From Unio delphinus (taxonomy: Eukaryota > Mollusca > Bivalvia > Unionida > Unionidae): a stretch of DNA of 64,000 nucleotides. Shown one piece after another: positions 1-9,139 of this stretch. Position 1 is the first letter of the stretch, and each line of letters starts with the position of its first letter. Location of the stretch: assembly GCA_029339505.1 (NCBI GenBank), contig JAQISU010000058.1, positions 889,001 to 953,000 on the forward strand, written 5' to 3'. The notes under the pieces are model-generated. The model had not been told where the DNA came from, searched no databases, and saw only the letters and a program-made list of their open reading frames with translations. The position numbers and the translations under genes were made by a program.

Positions 1-140
1 ATTGAAAGCATTCTCGAACGAAGAACCCGTAAATAGGAAAACGTCGTGTCAAAGAAGTCAAAGTACGTTGGAAAGGATATCCTCCTAGTTTTGATTCTTG
101 GAATGACGCTTCGCAAGTCATCGACTATAAAAAGAAGTGA
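1..140 (+). pseudogene. Polinton/Maverick integrase, C-terminal fragment
   Basis: The last codons before the TGA at 138-140 read as a chromodomain-like tail, with the motif VRWKGYPPSFDSW at about 63-101. This is the usual C-terminus of retroviral-type integrases of Polinton/Maverick elements, which insert the element DNA into the host genome. The upstream part (frame starting at base 1) meets a stop at 34-36 and the tail lies in another frame, so there is a small frameshift near base 30-36. The catalytic core would lie before the window. It sits directly upstream of a membrane protein and capsid genes, as in C. elegans where the integrase-like F54H12.3 neighbours F54H12.2. The tail is seen in the sequence; the family assignment rests on the motif and the neighbours. 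Confidence 0.65.
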
Positions 141-145
141 CCATC

Positions 146-523
146 ATGACCTTTAATACAGCTTCAGCTACTACAGTGACTACTCCTTCACCCAGTTCAT
201 CTCTGCAAGATTTACAAAAGCAACCCTTGTGGGTGTGGTGTGGAGACCGTGTCCCTAAAACCCAAATCGTCTTTTTCTGTCAAATCTTTGTGGTATATTG
301 TGTTATCAGTGCAGCCATTGCTAATTTGAGTTTTCAACAAGGAGACAAACAATTGTGGACCATTTTACGCAGCAGTTTCATCGGTTATCTTATTCCCAAT
401 CCTTCCCTGAAATACTCTTACAACGGGAACAACAGTAACAATATTGGAAGCCTTGCGTCCAACTTAAGTCATTCTCCAAACAGTCACCCTTCCAATCACA
501 ATCCTCTTTTAGACACTCCTTAA
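146..523 (+). CDS. Small single-pass membrane protein of a Polinton-like element
   Basis: Intact ORF of about 125 codons from the ATG at 146; a GTG at 137 is also open but overlaps the integrase stop. After a Ser/Thr-rich start there is one hydrophobic segment at about residues 41-62 (IVFFCQIFVVYCVISAAIA). The motif LWTILRSSFIGYLIPNPSLK follows at about 70-89, then an Asn/Ser-rich low-complexity tail. A short membrane protein with this LWTxLxSSxxGYLxPxPxLK signature commonly accompanies the F54H12.2-like capsid genes of invertebrate Polintons. Its exact role is unknown to me. It starts about 6 bp after the integrase stop, which fits a compact viral-type gene order. Confidence 0.6.
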   Translation: MTFNTASATTVTTPSPSSSLQDLQKQPLWVWCGDRVPKTQIVFFCQIFVVYCVISAAIANLSFQQGDKQLWTILRSSFIGYLIPNPSLKYSYNGNNSNNIGSLASNLSHSPNSHPSNHNPLLDTP

Positions 524-534
524 ACCTCCAGTGA

Positions 535-1250
535 CTCCTCGGACAGAAGAACGTTGGAATTAGGAACAACACTATTAACCAATTTTACTTAACGTTACCC
601 AGTGACAGTTCCATTGAGGTGTTTCCTAACAACACGTTGTGCTGTTACACGGCTAAATTACCTCAAGCCATTCGTTTGGATCAAGATGCCCATTGGGAAG
701 TGGCTTTAGTGGAAATGATACACCCGACACAAATCAAAAACATCGTCGAAAATCAAAACACGTTTTCAGTAGAAGTGTATGACGAGCAATTGCAAAAACA
801 CTTAGACGAACACAGCAGTGTCAGTGACCCGATAAAAACACAGGACCCCAAAACTAATCGGTCCACTTATCTGTTAACCATTCCTACAGGCTATTATTTT
901 AGTGGTCAACATTTAGTGACTACACTTGCTACCAGGTTCAATACTGTGTTTGGTAAAGCCATGGACAAAGCCAGAAAAAGTGTTACCTTTGAGTACCATA
1001 AAGTGGCTCGTCTCCTAATGATGAAATTTTCAGAGGACAAAATGATGGCCATTACCTTTTGTCCTGAATTGTATGATATTTTGGGTGGCGACTTCAGTTG
1101 GTCAAGAAAAAATAAATACCAGCCATGACCAGTAACTTGGATTTTGCGAAACATTTTCGATTCCCTGTAGAAATGAACCAATGACTCAACTTGATGTTTG
1201 TGTACTCCGATGTGGTGGAGTACAACGTGGTAGGACACACTGAGTCTGGC
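535..1250 (+). pseudogene. Capsid-associated protein of the Polinton (F54H12.2-type N-terminal module), broken
   Basis: The frame is open from 535 to 1128 without an early ATG. It contains the recognisable FYLTLPS...NTLCCYTAKLP segment and DAHWEVALVEMIHP (about 685-726), typical of the invertebrate F54H12.2-like family, which I take to be virion structural. Later come the motif TIPTGYYF (about 880-903) and, in another frame, LMFVYSDVVEYNVVG (about 1194-1238), the normal continuation. A frameshift therefore lies between about 1108 and 1128, and a TGA at 1182-1184 interrupts the second frame. The rest of the C-terminus seems deleted because a basic peptide follows at once. The homology is from family knowledge; the breaks are directly visible. 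Confidence 0.6.
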
Positions 1251-1400
1251 ATTCCTGCTTCCCTGAGGACACAGCAAGGACAAGGCAGAAAGCGTCGACG
1301 AAGACACCCTCCCAAAAGTCTCCATACATCCAAAGCTAGAAAGACGAAGAAAAAAAAGAACCGTTCGAGACTTAGACATTTTTTATTTTTAAAAGTAAAA
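1251..1400 (+). pseudogene. Remnant of a short Arg/Lys-rich (core-like) protein
   Basis: Bases 1278-1377 encode a strongly basic stretch (GRKRRRRHPPKSL and KARKTKKKKNRS). A one-base shift near 1362 would give a tail ending in a short acidic-hydrophobic motif. Polinton-like and adintovirus-like gene clusters usually carry one small basic, possibly DNA-condensing protein at this position, between the capsid-associated protein and the major capsid protein. The N-terminal half is absent and the piece is fused to the previous pseudogene, so this is a deletion product. Function is inferred from composition and position only. Confidence 0.4.
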
Positions 1401-1420
1401 CATTGAGACTGAGAAGAAAT

Positions 1421-2544
1421 ATGATGCACCAAGAATCTTGTGCCTGTGCCTCGGAACTGGGGTTGTTTGCCATGCCACCCACGATGATGACCACGCAAGA
1501 AGCCCAATGCATTCCTTGTTCAGCGATGTGGGTTTGTGCATGAATAACAAACTGGTGAGCAGTAGCATCATACTTACCCTTACCGAGCGTACCTCGAAAA
1601 TCTCTTGACGTACGGAAAAGAAGCCAAGAACACTCATTTAGATGCTTGCGTGGTATGGAAACCTGACACAGCAGATAAGTTTAACGACACAGCCGTGACC
1701 GCAGATGACGATCCTCACAATGTGGGTTTTAGTGACCGTCGAAAAAAAATCCTGCAAAGACGTAGTTTAGAACCGTTCGATCGTTTGCATTTGGACATGT
1801 GGTTTCAAGAGAAATATTTGCTAAATGGAGTGGATGTTCGCTTGAGACTGAATCGTAACAGTACTGCTTTCCATTTGATGACTCATGTCAACGAATACAA
1901 AACCATTATCCAAGAATCCAAGGTTATACGTGCGTCGTGTGGAAGTGTTACCTAAAGTGGGAAATGATATCAGTCACAGTTTGAGCAGAACGACAGCCAT
2001 GTATCCGATACGACATGTGGAAGTAAAAACTTTCACCATTGCTGCTAGACTCCGATCCAATATCGAAGATCATCTGTTCCAAGGACAGTTACCCAAACGT
2101 TTATTCATTGGTATCGTCAGCAATGCAGCCCTCAACGATACCCACAATGAAAATCCTTTCCAGTTTAAGCACTACAGAGTATCCAAAATCGAAGTCAGTC
2201 GCGATGGCAAAACTGTGTGTACCCGTCCCTTTGAACCCAAGTTTGCCCAGAAGAATTACTTGAGGTCGTACTTGTCGCTGTACGAAGCCACAGGAGAGTT
2301 ATGAACCAACACCAGTCATGGCATTTCCTACGATAATTATGCAGAAGGTTACACTTTGTGGGCGTTTGATTTCACTCCAGACCAAGGCAACGACGAGGGA
2401 CATTTCCACCCTATAAAATCTGGGCAACTGCGTGTGGAACTTCAGTTTGCAGCTCTTACCGAAACGGTGAATGTCATTCTGTATGCTGAATTCGATAATA
2501 CCATAGAAATCAACAGTTTGAGAGAAGTCATTCTAGATTATTAG
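1421..2544 (+). pseudogene. Major capsid-like protein (F54H12.2 family) of a Polinton, multiply broken
   Basis: The start at ATG 1421 encodes a SCACASELGLFAMPP motif typical of the N-terminus of this family. The frame ends at TGA 1541-1543. The coding signal resumes near 1580 in another frame (PYRAYLENLLTYGKEAKN, then YLLNGVDVRLRLNRN at about 1815-1859). A frameshift at about 1915-1925 leads to the third segment (1925-2544), which carries VSNAALNDTHNENPFQF and ends with ILYAEFDNTIEIN. That segment has an in-frame TGA at 2302-2304. A stretch of roughly 80 residues between the N-terminal motif and the 1530 region appears to be missing. The family is regarded as the double jelly-roll capsid protein of invertebrate Polintons; I infer the fold and cannot test it. 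It cannot give a full product. Confidence 0.65.
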
Positions 2545-2588
2545 AAACTGTGGAAGATCCTTGTCCCTCTTTGAATAGTGGAGAATCG

Positions 2589-3050
2589 ATGGAAATTGAA
2601 TGGGAGGTTACACAGAAAGCAGGCCCCCAAGACCAAAAAGGAGAAGTAGTGATTATGCAGTCCAGATGGCCAGAACATGAACAACATTTATTCACCTGTT
2701 TTTCCAAACACTTGGAGGATAAAATGAGGGACATGATTAAGAAAGATTGCTATGACTGTCAAACCGATCATCCCAGCTAAATTCAACACGATAAATGTAT
2801 GATGAATCAAGAAGAAATATTTAACGATTATCTGAACGAAGCTTGGAGTCTCATCTCAGAAGAAGCTGTGTTACTTCAGTGGTATAAAGACTTGCGTGAT
2901 CATTCCTCTTCTCCATTGTTTGCTCGAGAGACTGATCACATCGAAGCTTTCTTGGCCAAGAGTAAGGAGACGAAACAAAGAAACAGTTACTTGACAGACC
3001 TGTTCAAGCATAAAGTCTGGATCGAATTGATGACTTATCATCACCTGTGA
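2589..3050 (+). pseudogene. Cys/His-motif protein of the Polinton cluster with one internal stop
   Basis: One frame runs from about 2550 (first ATG 2589) to the TGA at 3048-3050, interrupted only by a TAA at 2778-2780. Around the stop the residues form a possible zinc ligand set: CYDC, then HPS, the stop, then HDKC. The C-terminal half is helical and charged (NQEEIFNDYLNEAW). If the stop is ignored the protein would have about 150 residues. TAA here is one C-to-T change from CAA. Proteins with this Cys/His layout often sit between the capsid and protease genes of invertebrate Polintons, but I know no function for them. Confidence 0.5.
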
Positions 3051-3075
3051 AGAAGAAGAAACAAGACCACAAAAA

Positions 3076-3633
3076 ATGGATACCTGGGAACTTTATTATC
3101 TTTTGAACTGTAGTTCGTACACTGCTTCTTGGAAGCCTATCGTGTGTGCTAAATATGAACTACCTCATCGCAAACCTCAAGAGAATCAAGGTTATGTCAT
3201 CAACACAGACGACAGTCATCTTCCAGGAACTCACTGGGTTGCTGTCTACTTTCCTCAAGAGGGTTGTGTGGAGTATTTTGATTCATATGGACTGCCTCCT
3301 TTTGAAGACGATATCATTGACTTTATGAGAAGAACTGCCCAGACGACACGATTCAAAAATGTGAAATTACAAGGCACAGATTCTATGGTATGTGGACAAT
3401 ATTGTGTCTATTTTCTGCATCATCGCAGTCTTGGATATTCTTTAGAACATTTAGTAACTTATGCTGATCGTCATTCGTCTCGAAACGATGACAAAGTAGA
3501 TCGATGGTTTTGTGATCATTATGGCTATCTGTTGTCTTTAGCTAGGAAACGTAGTGTACATCAATGTCCCAATGACTTCCAACAGTGGAAATCTCAATTT
3601 AATTCACAACGTTGTCAACCATGTCAAAGATAA
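3076..3633 (+). CDS. Adenain-type cysteine protease (Polinton PRO)
   Basis: Intact 185-codon ORF. It reads as an adenovirus-protease-like (C5/C48 clan) maturation protease that cleaves capsid precursors in the virion. The catalytic residues are in order and well spaced: His53 in GTHWVAVYF, Asp69 in EYFDSYG, Gln99 in KLQG, and Cys106 in VCGQYC. The Gln-to-Cys distance of 7 equals that in adenain. The C-terminal 75 residues are basic and Cys-containing. It is the last gene of the block, 25 bp behind the Cys/His gene. It is fully open while the capsid genes before it are broken, so either decay is recent or this ORF has escaped by chance. The family call is firm; activity is untested. Confidence 0.85.
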   Translation: MDTWELYYLLNCSSYTASWKPIVCAKYELPHRKPQENQGYVINTDDSHLPGTHWVAVYFPQEGCVEYFDSYGLPPFEDDIIDFMRRTAQTTRFKNVKLQGTDSMVCGQYCVYFLHHRSLGYSLEHLVTYADRHSSRNDDKVDRWFCDHYGYLLSLARKRSVHQCPNDFQQWKSQFNSQRCQPCQR

Positions 3634-3990
3634 TGTAGTTGTGTTATTGAAAATAATATGTTTGTTATTTGAAGAAAAAAATGTTTGTTAATTGAAAAAA
3701 AAATGTTTGTTAGTTCAAAAAAATATTTCTTTGTGAATTAAAAAATGTTTGTTAGCTGAAAAAAGATTGTGCTTTTTTAGTTGTTTGTTATTTGAATAAA
3801 AATGTGTTTTCAAACCTATTCGTTTGTCGTTTGTTTTACATTTTTATTAATATAGATGCTCTTTGACTTCTTTCTCTCCCTCACATCAAACTATCGAAAG
3901 GTTTCCAACCCTAAACCGTAGAGGGGTATTTTCTATATACTTACAGAGTTTTCTTTTGACTCGGAAACTCTCTTTGACAATCTCGTTCTT
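3634..3990. other. AT-rich spacer behind the Polinton block
   Basis: No gene seen. Bases 3655-3800 hold five or six degenerate copies of a roughly 25-bp A-rich unit containing ATGTTTGTTA. I could not identify a Polinton terminal inverted repeat here. Confidence 0.5.
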
Positions 3991-4692
3991 CAAAAATCAA
4001 ACTTGATCATTTTTGGCTCTCCACCATCAAAATTAACATTCCACAAAACCTGACATTGACCAACCTTCACGTCACTTGACATACCTAGTTTACAAAATAG
4101 TTAGGGATAACACCAAATGTACACTCTGTACTATACAAAAATTGGAATGTTAGGATGTTAGGAATAGCTATATCTTGGAAGATTGACTCAATTGCACAGG
4201 TGGCTTACACAATATCGGTATAGGATGTCCACTAGCAACAACTGGTCTCTATTTGATATGGCTAGGGCGTGCAAGACGAACGACATCAACGTGCCAGTTT
4301 ATAGATCCTTTTCCGCTGCCGGACTCCAACACCAACACATGACTAGAAGTGGAAACCATTTTTCACTAGTCACCATTTGGTGCCATTTCACCTCTAGCTC
4401 TGCATCTTCCGATTGGTTGATAGGGTTGAGTGCGTGGCTGTACTATTCCCACTCACCTTGGTCTTTCATTCATGTCGATAGCCCCTCATTGGGCGCGACA
4501 TGACGACCAAATTAAATAGCATACTATATATGCATAAACGCCCGTGGGGATGTGGCACCATTCCTTCCTCACGGGAAAAAAAACAAATCACTACCATATT
4601 AATTGGTAGTGTAAAATAGTAAACAAATGACCCTTCGTGGCCGATTTCACTTAAAACCAAAATCATCATCATCAGTCTGACCATTTATTTGA
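3990..4692 (+). promoter_or_regulatory. Promoter-like cassette P1
   Basis: First of four diverged direct copies (P1-P4). Shared blocks are CACAGGTGGCTTACACA at about 4197, the CTTTTCCGC block near 4310, an inverted CCAAT box (GATTGG, 4411-4416), a CGCCCGTGGGGATGTGGCA block at 4540 with its complementary CCTCACGGG arm at 4566, and an ending CAGTCTGACCATTTATT at 4674-4690. Together they look like a polymerase II upstream region. No ORF follows P1 directly; P2 begins at once. Confidence 0.5.
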
Positions 4693-5173
4693 TACAGTTG
4701 CACAACTGGATGACATTATATTGGAAATAGGGCGTCCATCAGTACAACTGGACTGAATTTAAAATAAGTATGGCTAGGGCGTTCCAGGGCGTAAACGACA
4801 TCCATCTACGACATTGGCTGACCGACCTACGGGACCTTTTCCGCCTTTTCCACGACCAGTGCCCATCAACATAGCGATATGAGAAAACTATTTTTCTCTC
4901 GCTATTTTTCCGGTGCCATTGCACCTCTGCTTTCTTCCCACTGATTGGATGATAGGATGTAGGTTCTATTCCTACTCATCCCGGTCTTACATTCATGTAT
5001 ATAGCCCTGAGTTAGGTTTGACATGACGACCTAATAAAATATGCGCACTATGTGCGCATAAACGCCCGTGGGGATGTGGCACTATTCCTTCCCCCACGGG
5101 AATTTTATCAGCACGTATTAAAATGGTGTAAAATAGTAATAAAAGACCCATCGAGGCCGAATCACTTAAATTA

Positions 5174-5241
<68 letters not shown>

Positions 5242-5258
5242 GTCTGACCATTTATTGT
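4693..5258 (+). promoter_or_regulatory. Promoter-like cassette P2, upstream of small gene A
   Basis: A direct repeat of P1. It contains GGACCTTTTCCGCCTTTTCC at about 4829, the inverted CCAAT box GATTGG (4943-4948), the GC-rich hairpin block CGCCCGTGGGGATGTGGCA with its CCCACGGG arm, and a TATA-like TAATAAAAGACCC near 5138. It ends with the same CAGTCTGACCATTTATT as P1. Relative to P1 a (CT)n tract has expanded between the TATA-like site and that end. Confidence 0.5.
5179..5239. repeat. (CT)n microsatellite inside cassette P2
   Basis: About 30 uninterrupted CT dinucleotides in the presumed transcription-start region of cassette P2. P1 has only a short ATCATCATC stretch at the same place. Confidence 0.95.
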
Positions 5259-5279
5259 TTGACTCATCCTCCTACGAAG

Positions 5280-5639
5280 ATGTGCTCAAGACTAGCCACG
5301 CTGAACAAAACTTACGTCACTCTACATCGTATCAGACACAATCTGATGCCAAAGCCTGAAGAGACAGAGAATGTTAGAATGCTGCAAGTAACGAAAGACC
5401 TCACAGAAGAACTCTTCAGAGAGGAAATTCAAAAAGATAAAGAAGAATGGACTGAGAAGTATAGACTTCAGAAGTAGCAGAGAGAGTAGAGAGAACAGCA
5501 GCAGCAACAGCAACAGCAGCAGCAGGAATCAGACAGAAGTTTTATCGACTGTCGTGTGGACACGAAAGAGTTCTCCTTCTCTTTCCGAAGAAGCAAGCCC
5601 TATCCTGTTGCCAGACGAGGACGCAATCTTAGACGATAA
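5280..5639 (+). CDS. Small gene A, unknown protein with histone-type 3' end; two in-frame TAG codons
   Basis: From ATG 5280 one frame reaches the TAA at 5637-5639 and is interrupted only by TAG at 5475 and 5487. The first 65 residues are charged and helical (EELFREEIQKDKEEWTEKYR). The middle is a run of glutamines encoded by CAG/CAA, and the C-terminus is basic (SKPYPVARRGRNLRR). Both TAGs lie beside glutamine/glutamate codons, so CAG-to-TAG mutation is the simple explanation. The stop is 34 nt before a histone-type stem-loop. No histone fold is apparent and I recognise no family. Cassette P2 lies directly upstream. It is either a decaying gene or one using stop-codon readthrough; I favour decay. 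Confidence 0.45.
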
Positions 5640-5673
5640 AATATTGCCATCACTCCTCGTGCACACAAAAAAC

Positions 5674-5689
5674 AGCCCTTTTCAGGGCT
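5674..5689 (+). terminator. Histone-mRNA-type 3' stem-loop, gene A
   Basis: AGCCCTTTTCAGGGCT forms a perfect 6-bp stem with a TTTC loop, flanked by AAAAAAC on the left and ACCCA on the right, as in metazoan replication-dependent histone mRNAs that bind SLBP. A purine-rich CGAAAAGAAAT at 5702-5712 starts 12 nt after the stem, where the U7 snRNA target (HDE) would lie. Confidence 0.75.
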
Positions 5690-5712
5690 ACCCAATATTC
5701 TCGAAAAGAAAT

Positions 5713-5969
5713 AATAATTCAATTTGCTAATGGTATGTGAGAAAGTTAGAAACAAACAGAAGTGAGTCTATAATCACATTCTTCGTTTGCCTTTGTTTGG
5801 AGTGCATCTATAAGCACAACGTATTTTTTAAGTAACTTGTTAAATTTATATTTACTGTTAATTAAGTAAAAAAGTGAGCGAGTGTTTTCTTTTTAAGTCC
5901 GCGTGTTTTGGTGATGATAGGGGTAAGTTTTTTTTATCATAGGGGTGTTTTCCTTCACGTCCGCCCTTG

Positions 5970-5973
<4 letters not shown>
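5713..5973 (+). repeat. Spacer repeat copy 1 (downstream of gene A)
   Basis: Non-coding sequence that is a diverged direct repeat of 6618-6860. Shared points are the TGCTAATGG/AGCCAATGG motif right after the HDE, a TATAATCACA/TTATAAACAC motif, and a final TGTTTTCCTTCACGTCCGC (TGTTTTCTTTCACGTCCGT in the second copy). Confidence 0.5.

Positions 5974-6038
<65 letters not shown>
5974..6038. repeat. (AT)n microsatellite
   Basis: About 32 AT units immediately before the coding signal of gene B. It may have replaced that gene's start and leader. Confidence 0.95.
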
Positions 6039-6041
<3 letters not shown>

Positions 6042-6550
6042 GCACTCGTTAGTCTGGCTACCTATCGTTTGCATATCAACCCAAAGAAGGTGAGCGTACT
6101 CAACAAGCTTAGGGAGCTTCAGATGCACCTGGATAATCCTAGACGTCTCCTGGACGGCCTGGCTATGGAGGCCATAGCAGAATAGGCCAGGATTGAAGAA
6201 AGAGAGGAGAGAAAAAGAAAGAAGAGGAGAAGGAAATGAAAATAAAAATCTTGCCTCATCTTATCATGAGACAGTCTAGTAAAGTGACACCTATGGTGAG
6301 TACACCTCCACAGATACCACAAGAACCGCAACCAGTACACGTGAATGTGGATGATAACAGGAGGCCACAACATCCACGCCTGTAGCATAGGAAAAGAGAG
6401 AGGGACGTTTTCACTATCACTCAAACTGAAGACTGGGAGAGTGAGGCTACTCATTCACCCTCTGCGCTCCCGATAACAAGCGTTAATTGGGAGAATAACT
6501 GGAGCCGACGTTGTGTGTGCGGTGCTAGACTTGGGAGATGTCAGCATTAG
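6039..6550 (+). pseudogene. Small gene B, unknown protein with histone-type 3' end; frameshifted
   Basis: The coding signal begins right after the AT tract, with no visible start codon. Frame 1 carries a helical, leucine-rich stretch (KVSVLNKLRELQMHLDNP), a TAG at 6183-6185, and then a Glu/Arg/Lys-rich run to about 6235. A second frame, open from 6197 and with an ATG at 6236, continues to the TAG at 6548-6550. It has a Pro/Gln-rich part (STPPQIPQEPQPV), another in-frame TAG at 6383, and a Trp/Cys-containing end (WENNWSRRCVCGARLG). The switch must lie in the A/G-rich 6197-6235 region. The final stop is 28 nt before a histone-type stem-loop. No family is recognised. Gene A likewise has a charged helical first part, but no real sequence similarity is evident. 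Confidence 0.35.
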
Positions 6551-6578
6551 CCGGGTGTATTTTGAAGTTGAAAAAAAC

Positions 6579-6594
6579 AGCCCTTCTCAGGGCT
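6579..6594 (+). terminator. Histone-mRNA-type 3' stem-loop, gene B
   Basis: AGCCCTTCTCAGGGCT: perfect 6-bp stem, TCTC loop, AAAAAAC before and AACCA after. A purine-rich AGAAAAGAGAT (6607-6617) follows after 12 nt, the expected place of a U7 target. Confidence 0.75.
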
Positions 6595-6617
6595 AACCAA
6601 ATGTCTAGAAAAGAGAT

Positions 6618-6860
6618 TATTCAAATAGCCAATGGGTATGAGAGAGGAGTAGTGTGATTATAAACACTAACTCTTTACTGATATAATAGTGTGTGTGTGT
6701 GTGTGTGTGTGTGAATGTTAGAATGTATCATATTTGATAGGATAGTAGATTATGTGATTTGTTTTGGCTGCTTCCCTGTTTGTGGATGATAGATTGTATG
6801 TTTTGTGAATAGCATACAATATTTAAAATGAGTGTAAGGGATGTTTTCTTTCACGTCCGT
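6618..6860 (+). repeat. Spacer repeat copy 2 (downstream of gene B) with a (GT)n tract
   Basis: A diverged direct copy of 5713-5973, containing (GT)n at about 6689-6712. Its part 6745-6848 recurs in inverted orientation at 11995-12105. Confidence 0.6.
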
Positions 6861-6900
6861 GCTTAATATATATACTCAAGTGTCGGCTTACATCCCTTAC
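6861..6900 (+). promoter_or_regulatory. TATA plus conserved TTACATCCCTTAC start-like motif
   Basis: TATATATA at 6867-6874 lies about 20 bp before TTACATCCCTTAC (6888-6900). The same 13-mer follows the TATA region of cassettes P3 (10609) and P4 (11989), yet the sequence behind it differs each time. Confidence 0.4.
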
Positions 6901-8217
6901 ATTACCCAAATACAACGCAAGGCTCTACTCCTTGCAACTAAAGCCTTACCATCTACCTCAACAGAAGAATTGTAAATACTTACTGGTGAACCATCATTAC
7001 ATCTGAGAAGACAGGAACTCATGTTAAGATATGTTGCTAGACTGTCAACTCAAGATGATGCGCACCCCACTTTGAAGGCAATTAAACAGTGCACTAAACC
7101 ACTTATAAAACGGGGTAAATACTCCACTTCCTTTGGTAAACAAATTTACCGACTTAAAACAAATTTACCTACTGACATATTGAATGTGCAAAAAACTAAA
7201 AATTCCATTATAATTCCATGGAGACTAAAAGCAATAAAAGTAGATATCTCTTTACAAGATAAAGGCAATAAAATACAAGATTCTCACTATCTTAAAATGC
7301 TTGCTAATGAAAAACTAAATAATGTGTATAAAAATCATGTTAAAATATATACAGATGGCTCAAAAAAAATAGATCCTGCAAGAACAGCAGCATCATGGGT
7401 TGTACCTGAGTTAAACATTATACAAGGCAGGCGACTACCAGATTACTGTTCTATACACAGTGTGGAGTTCTGGGCTATCCTCCAGGCACTAAAATGGATA
7501 CAACAATATAACTTAAACTCCACAAAAGTCCTAATTGTCAGTGATTCTCTAAGTGTTCTTAAAACTATCGACACAAACAACTCCAACAGCCGAAAATTTT
7601 TCTTATATTTATTACAATATCAAATAACTAAACTCAGTACTCAAAACATTACAGTAGACTTTCTATGGGTGCCCTCGCACATAGATATAAAAGGAAATGA
7701 TTTGGCAGATCAAATTGCAAAAGAAAAACTAAATGAATTACATTATGAACCAGTACAGTATAGCCATACAGAAGTATACAAATTTATTACTGACATGATT
7801 AATAGTGTATGGCAACAAAACTGGAATTTGTCACCTAAAGGGAGGCTACTATATAATATTATTAAAATAGTTAAAAGGAAAAATATTCCTTTAGGTAAAA
7901 CAAGAACTCAACAAATTAAAATGAATAGAATAATGGTAGGAAAAACAAAACTGGCTAACAGTTTTGGTAAATATTTAGGACCTTTTCCCCATAATATTAA
8001 CTGCTTTATGTGCAACCAAGTAGAAGATTTGGATCACATTTTTAATAAATGTTCTAATAACACAATAAATAGAAATATTCTTAAAAATAAGTTAAAAATA
8101 AATAAAACAACAAAGTTATATCCAAAATTACTTAATCTAAAACAGCCAAATATACAATTAGCTACTACAAATATTATGGATTTTCTTATAAACTCTAACT
8201 TAATGCACAAAATATAA
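6889..8217 (+). pseudogene. 5'-truncated LINE: RNase H domain with CCHC-like C-terminus
   Basis: An open 398-codon frame starts at ATG 7021. The same frame extends upstream to about 6889 with LINE-like coding (QIQRKALLLATKALPST), broken by a TAA at 6973-6975. From Met7021, a type-1 RNase H domain has its acidic residues in order: Asp112 (YTDGS), Glu149 (HSVEF), Asp175 (VSDS), and His220 with Asp227 and Asp230 (SHIDIKGNDLAD). A C-terminal CFMC...H...C zinc-like motif follows. This is the end of the pol ORF of an I/jockey-type non-LTR element, which removes RNA during reverse transcription. Endonuclease and polymerase domains are absent. The coding part abuts the TTACATCCCTTAC motif, so the fragment may have landed behind an existing promoter. 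Confidence 0.75.
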
Positions 8218-8240
8218 TACTTAACTGCAAGGGAATTTAA

Positions 8241-8880
8241 ACTGGCCTGTGACTCTGATCGATACATGATATGAGTGGGTGTCGATACTGAGTTCATAAT
8301 GAACTTATACGTTTATCACGAGTCTACATTCACTCAGTATTGTGTTCCACAGAGATTACCGCTTTAAACTATACATCTTATAATATTACTATTTAACTTA
8401 AGGACTTTAAATTGGCCTGTGACTCTGATTGATACATGATATGGGTGGGTGTCGATACTGAGTTCATAATGAACTTATACGTTTATCACGAGTCTACATT
8501 CACTCAGTATTGTGTTCCACAGAGATTACCGCTTTAAACTATACATCTTATAATATTACTATTTAACTTAAGGACTTTAAATTGGCCTGTGACTCTGAGT
8601 GATACATGATATGGGTGGGTGTAGATACTGAGTTCATAATGAACTTATACGTTTATCACGAGTCTACATTCACTCAATATTGTGTTCTACAGAGATCACC
8701 GCTATAATCTATTTATAGAATAGGATTATACAACATTGACATAGCCTGTAACCCTGATGGGACTGTAAAAAAGATGGATGTCGATATTGAGTTCTCGATG
8801 AACTTATACGCTGATAGCGAGTTTACACTCATCTAGGATTGTAGACCTGTCAGGGAATACCGCTTGAGTGTTAATTTCAA
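8241..8880. repeat. 170-bp tandem repeat, three close and one diverged copies
   Basis: Copies begin at about 8241, 8411 and 8581 with (A/T)TGGCCTGTGACTCTGA, exactly 170 bp apart. A fourth, diverged copy runs from about 8740. They lie directly behind the RNase H stop, so they may be 3'-UTR repeats of the LINE. Confidence 0.9.
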
Positions 8881-9139
8881 ACTGTAGTCTGTATTCAAAC
8901 AATTAACACCACTACTTACCACTTTCCAACTGTTAGAACAAAGTCATTGGCACTTGATATTCAAAAAGAACAATAAAAACTTTATACAAAGTGTGGACAG
9001 CTTAAGAATATCAATGGAGTTCATGGCGCTATCTATGATGACAATGGAAACGTGGAGGACAGACTACAGATTCTCAGGATACTTCAACAGCCCTTCTCAG
9101 GGCTATTTAATGTTTTATGTTATAACTCTAGTTCTTTAA
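8881..9139 (+). other. Unassigned segment ending in a fourth stem-loop copy
   Basis: No recognised gene. AGCCCTTCTCAGGGCT at 9089-9104 is identical to the gene B stem-loop and also preceded by CAAC. The right flank is ATTTA rather than ACCA, and no purine-rich element follows. It may be the tail of a lost cassette gene. Confidence 0.4.

Noticed and set aside
906..1637. Minus-strand ORFs of 157, 137 and 82 codons
   Set aside because: They lie opposite the broken capsid-region genes and have no recognisable features; shadows of the + strand coding.
3640..4000. Polinton terminal inverted repeat
   Set aside because: No inverted partner is visible within the window; the other end would lie upstream of base 1.
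5967..6040. ORF start in the AT tract before gene B
   Set aside because: The codons up to 6038 translate the AT microsatellite; the real start cannot be placed.
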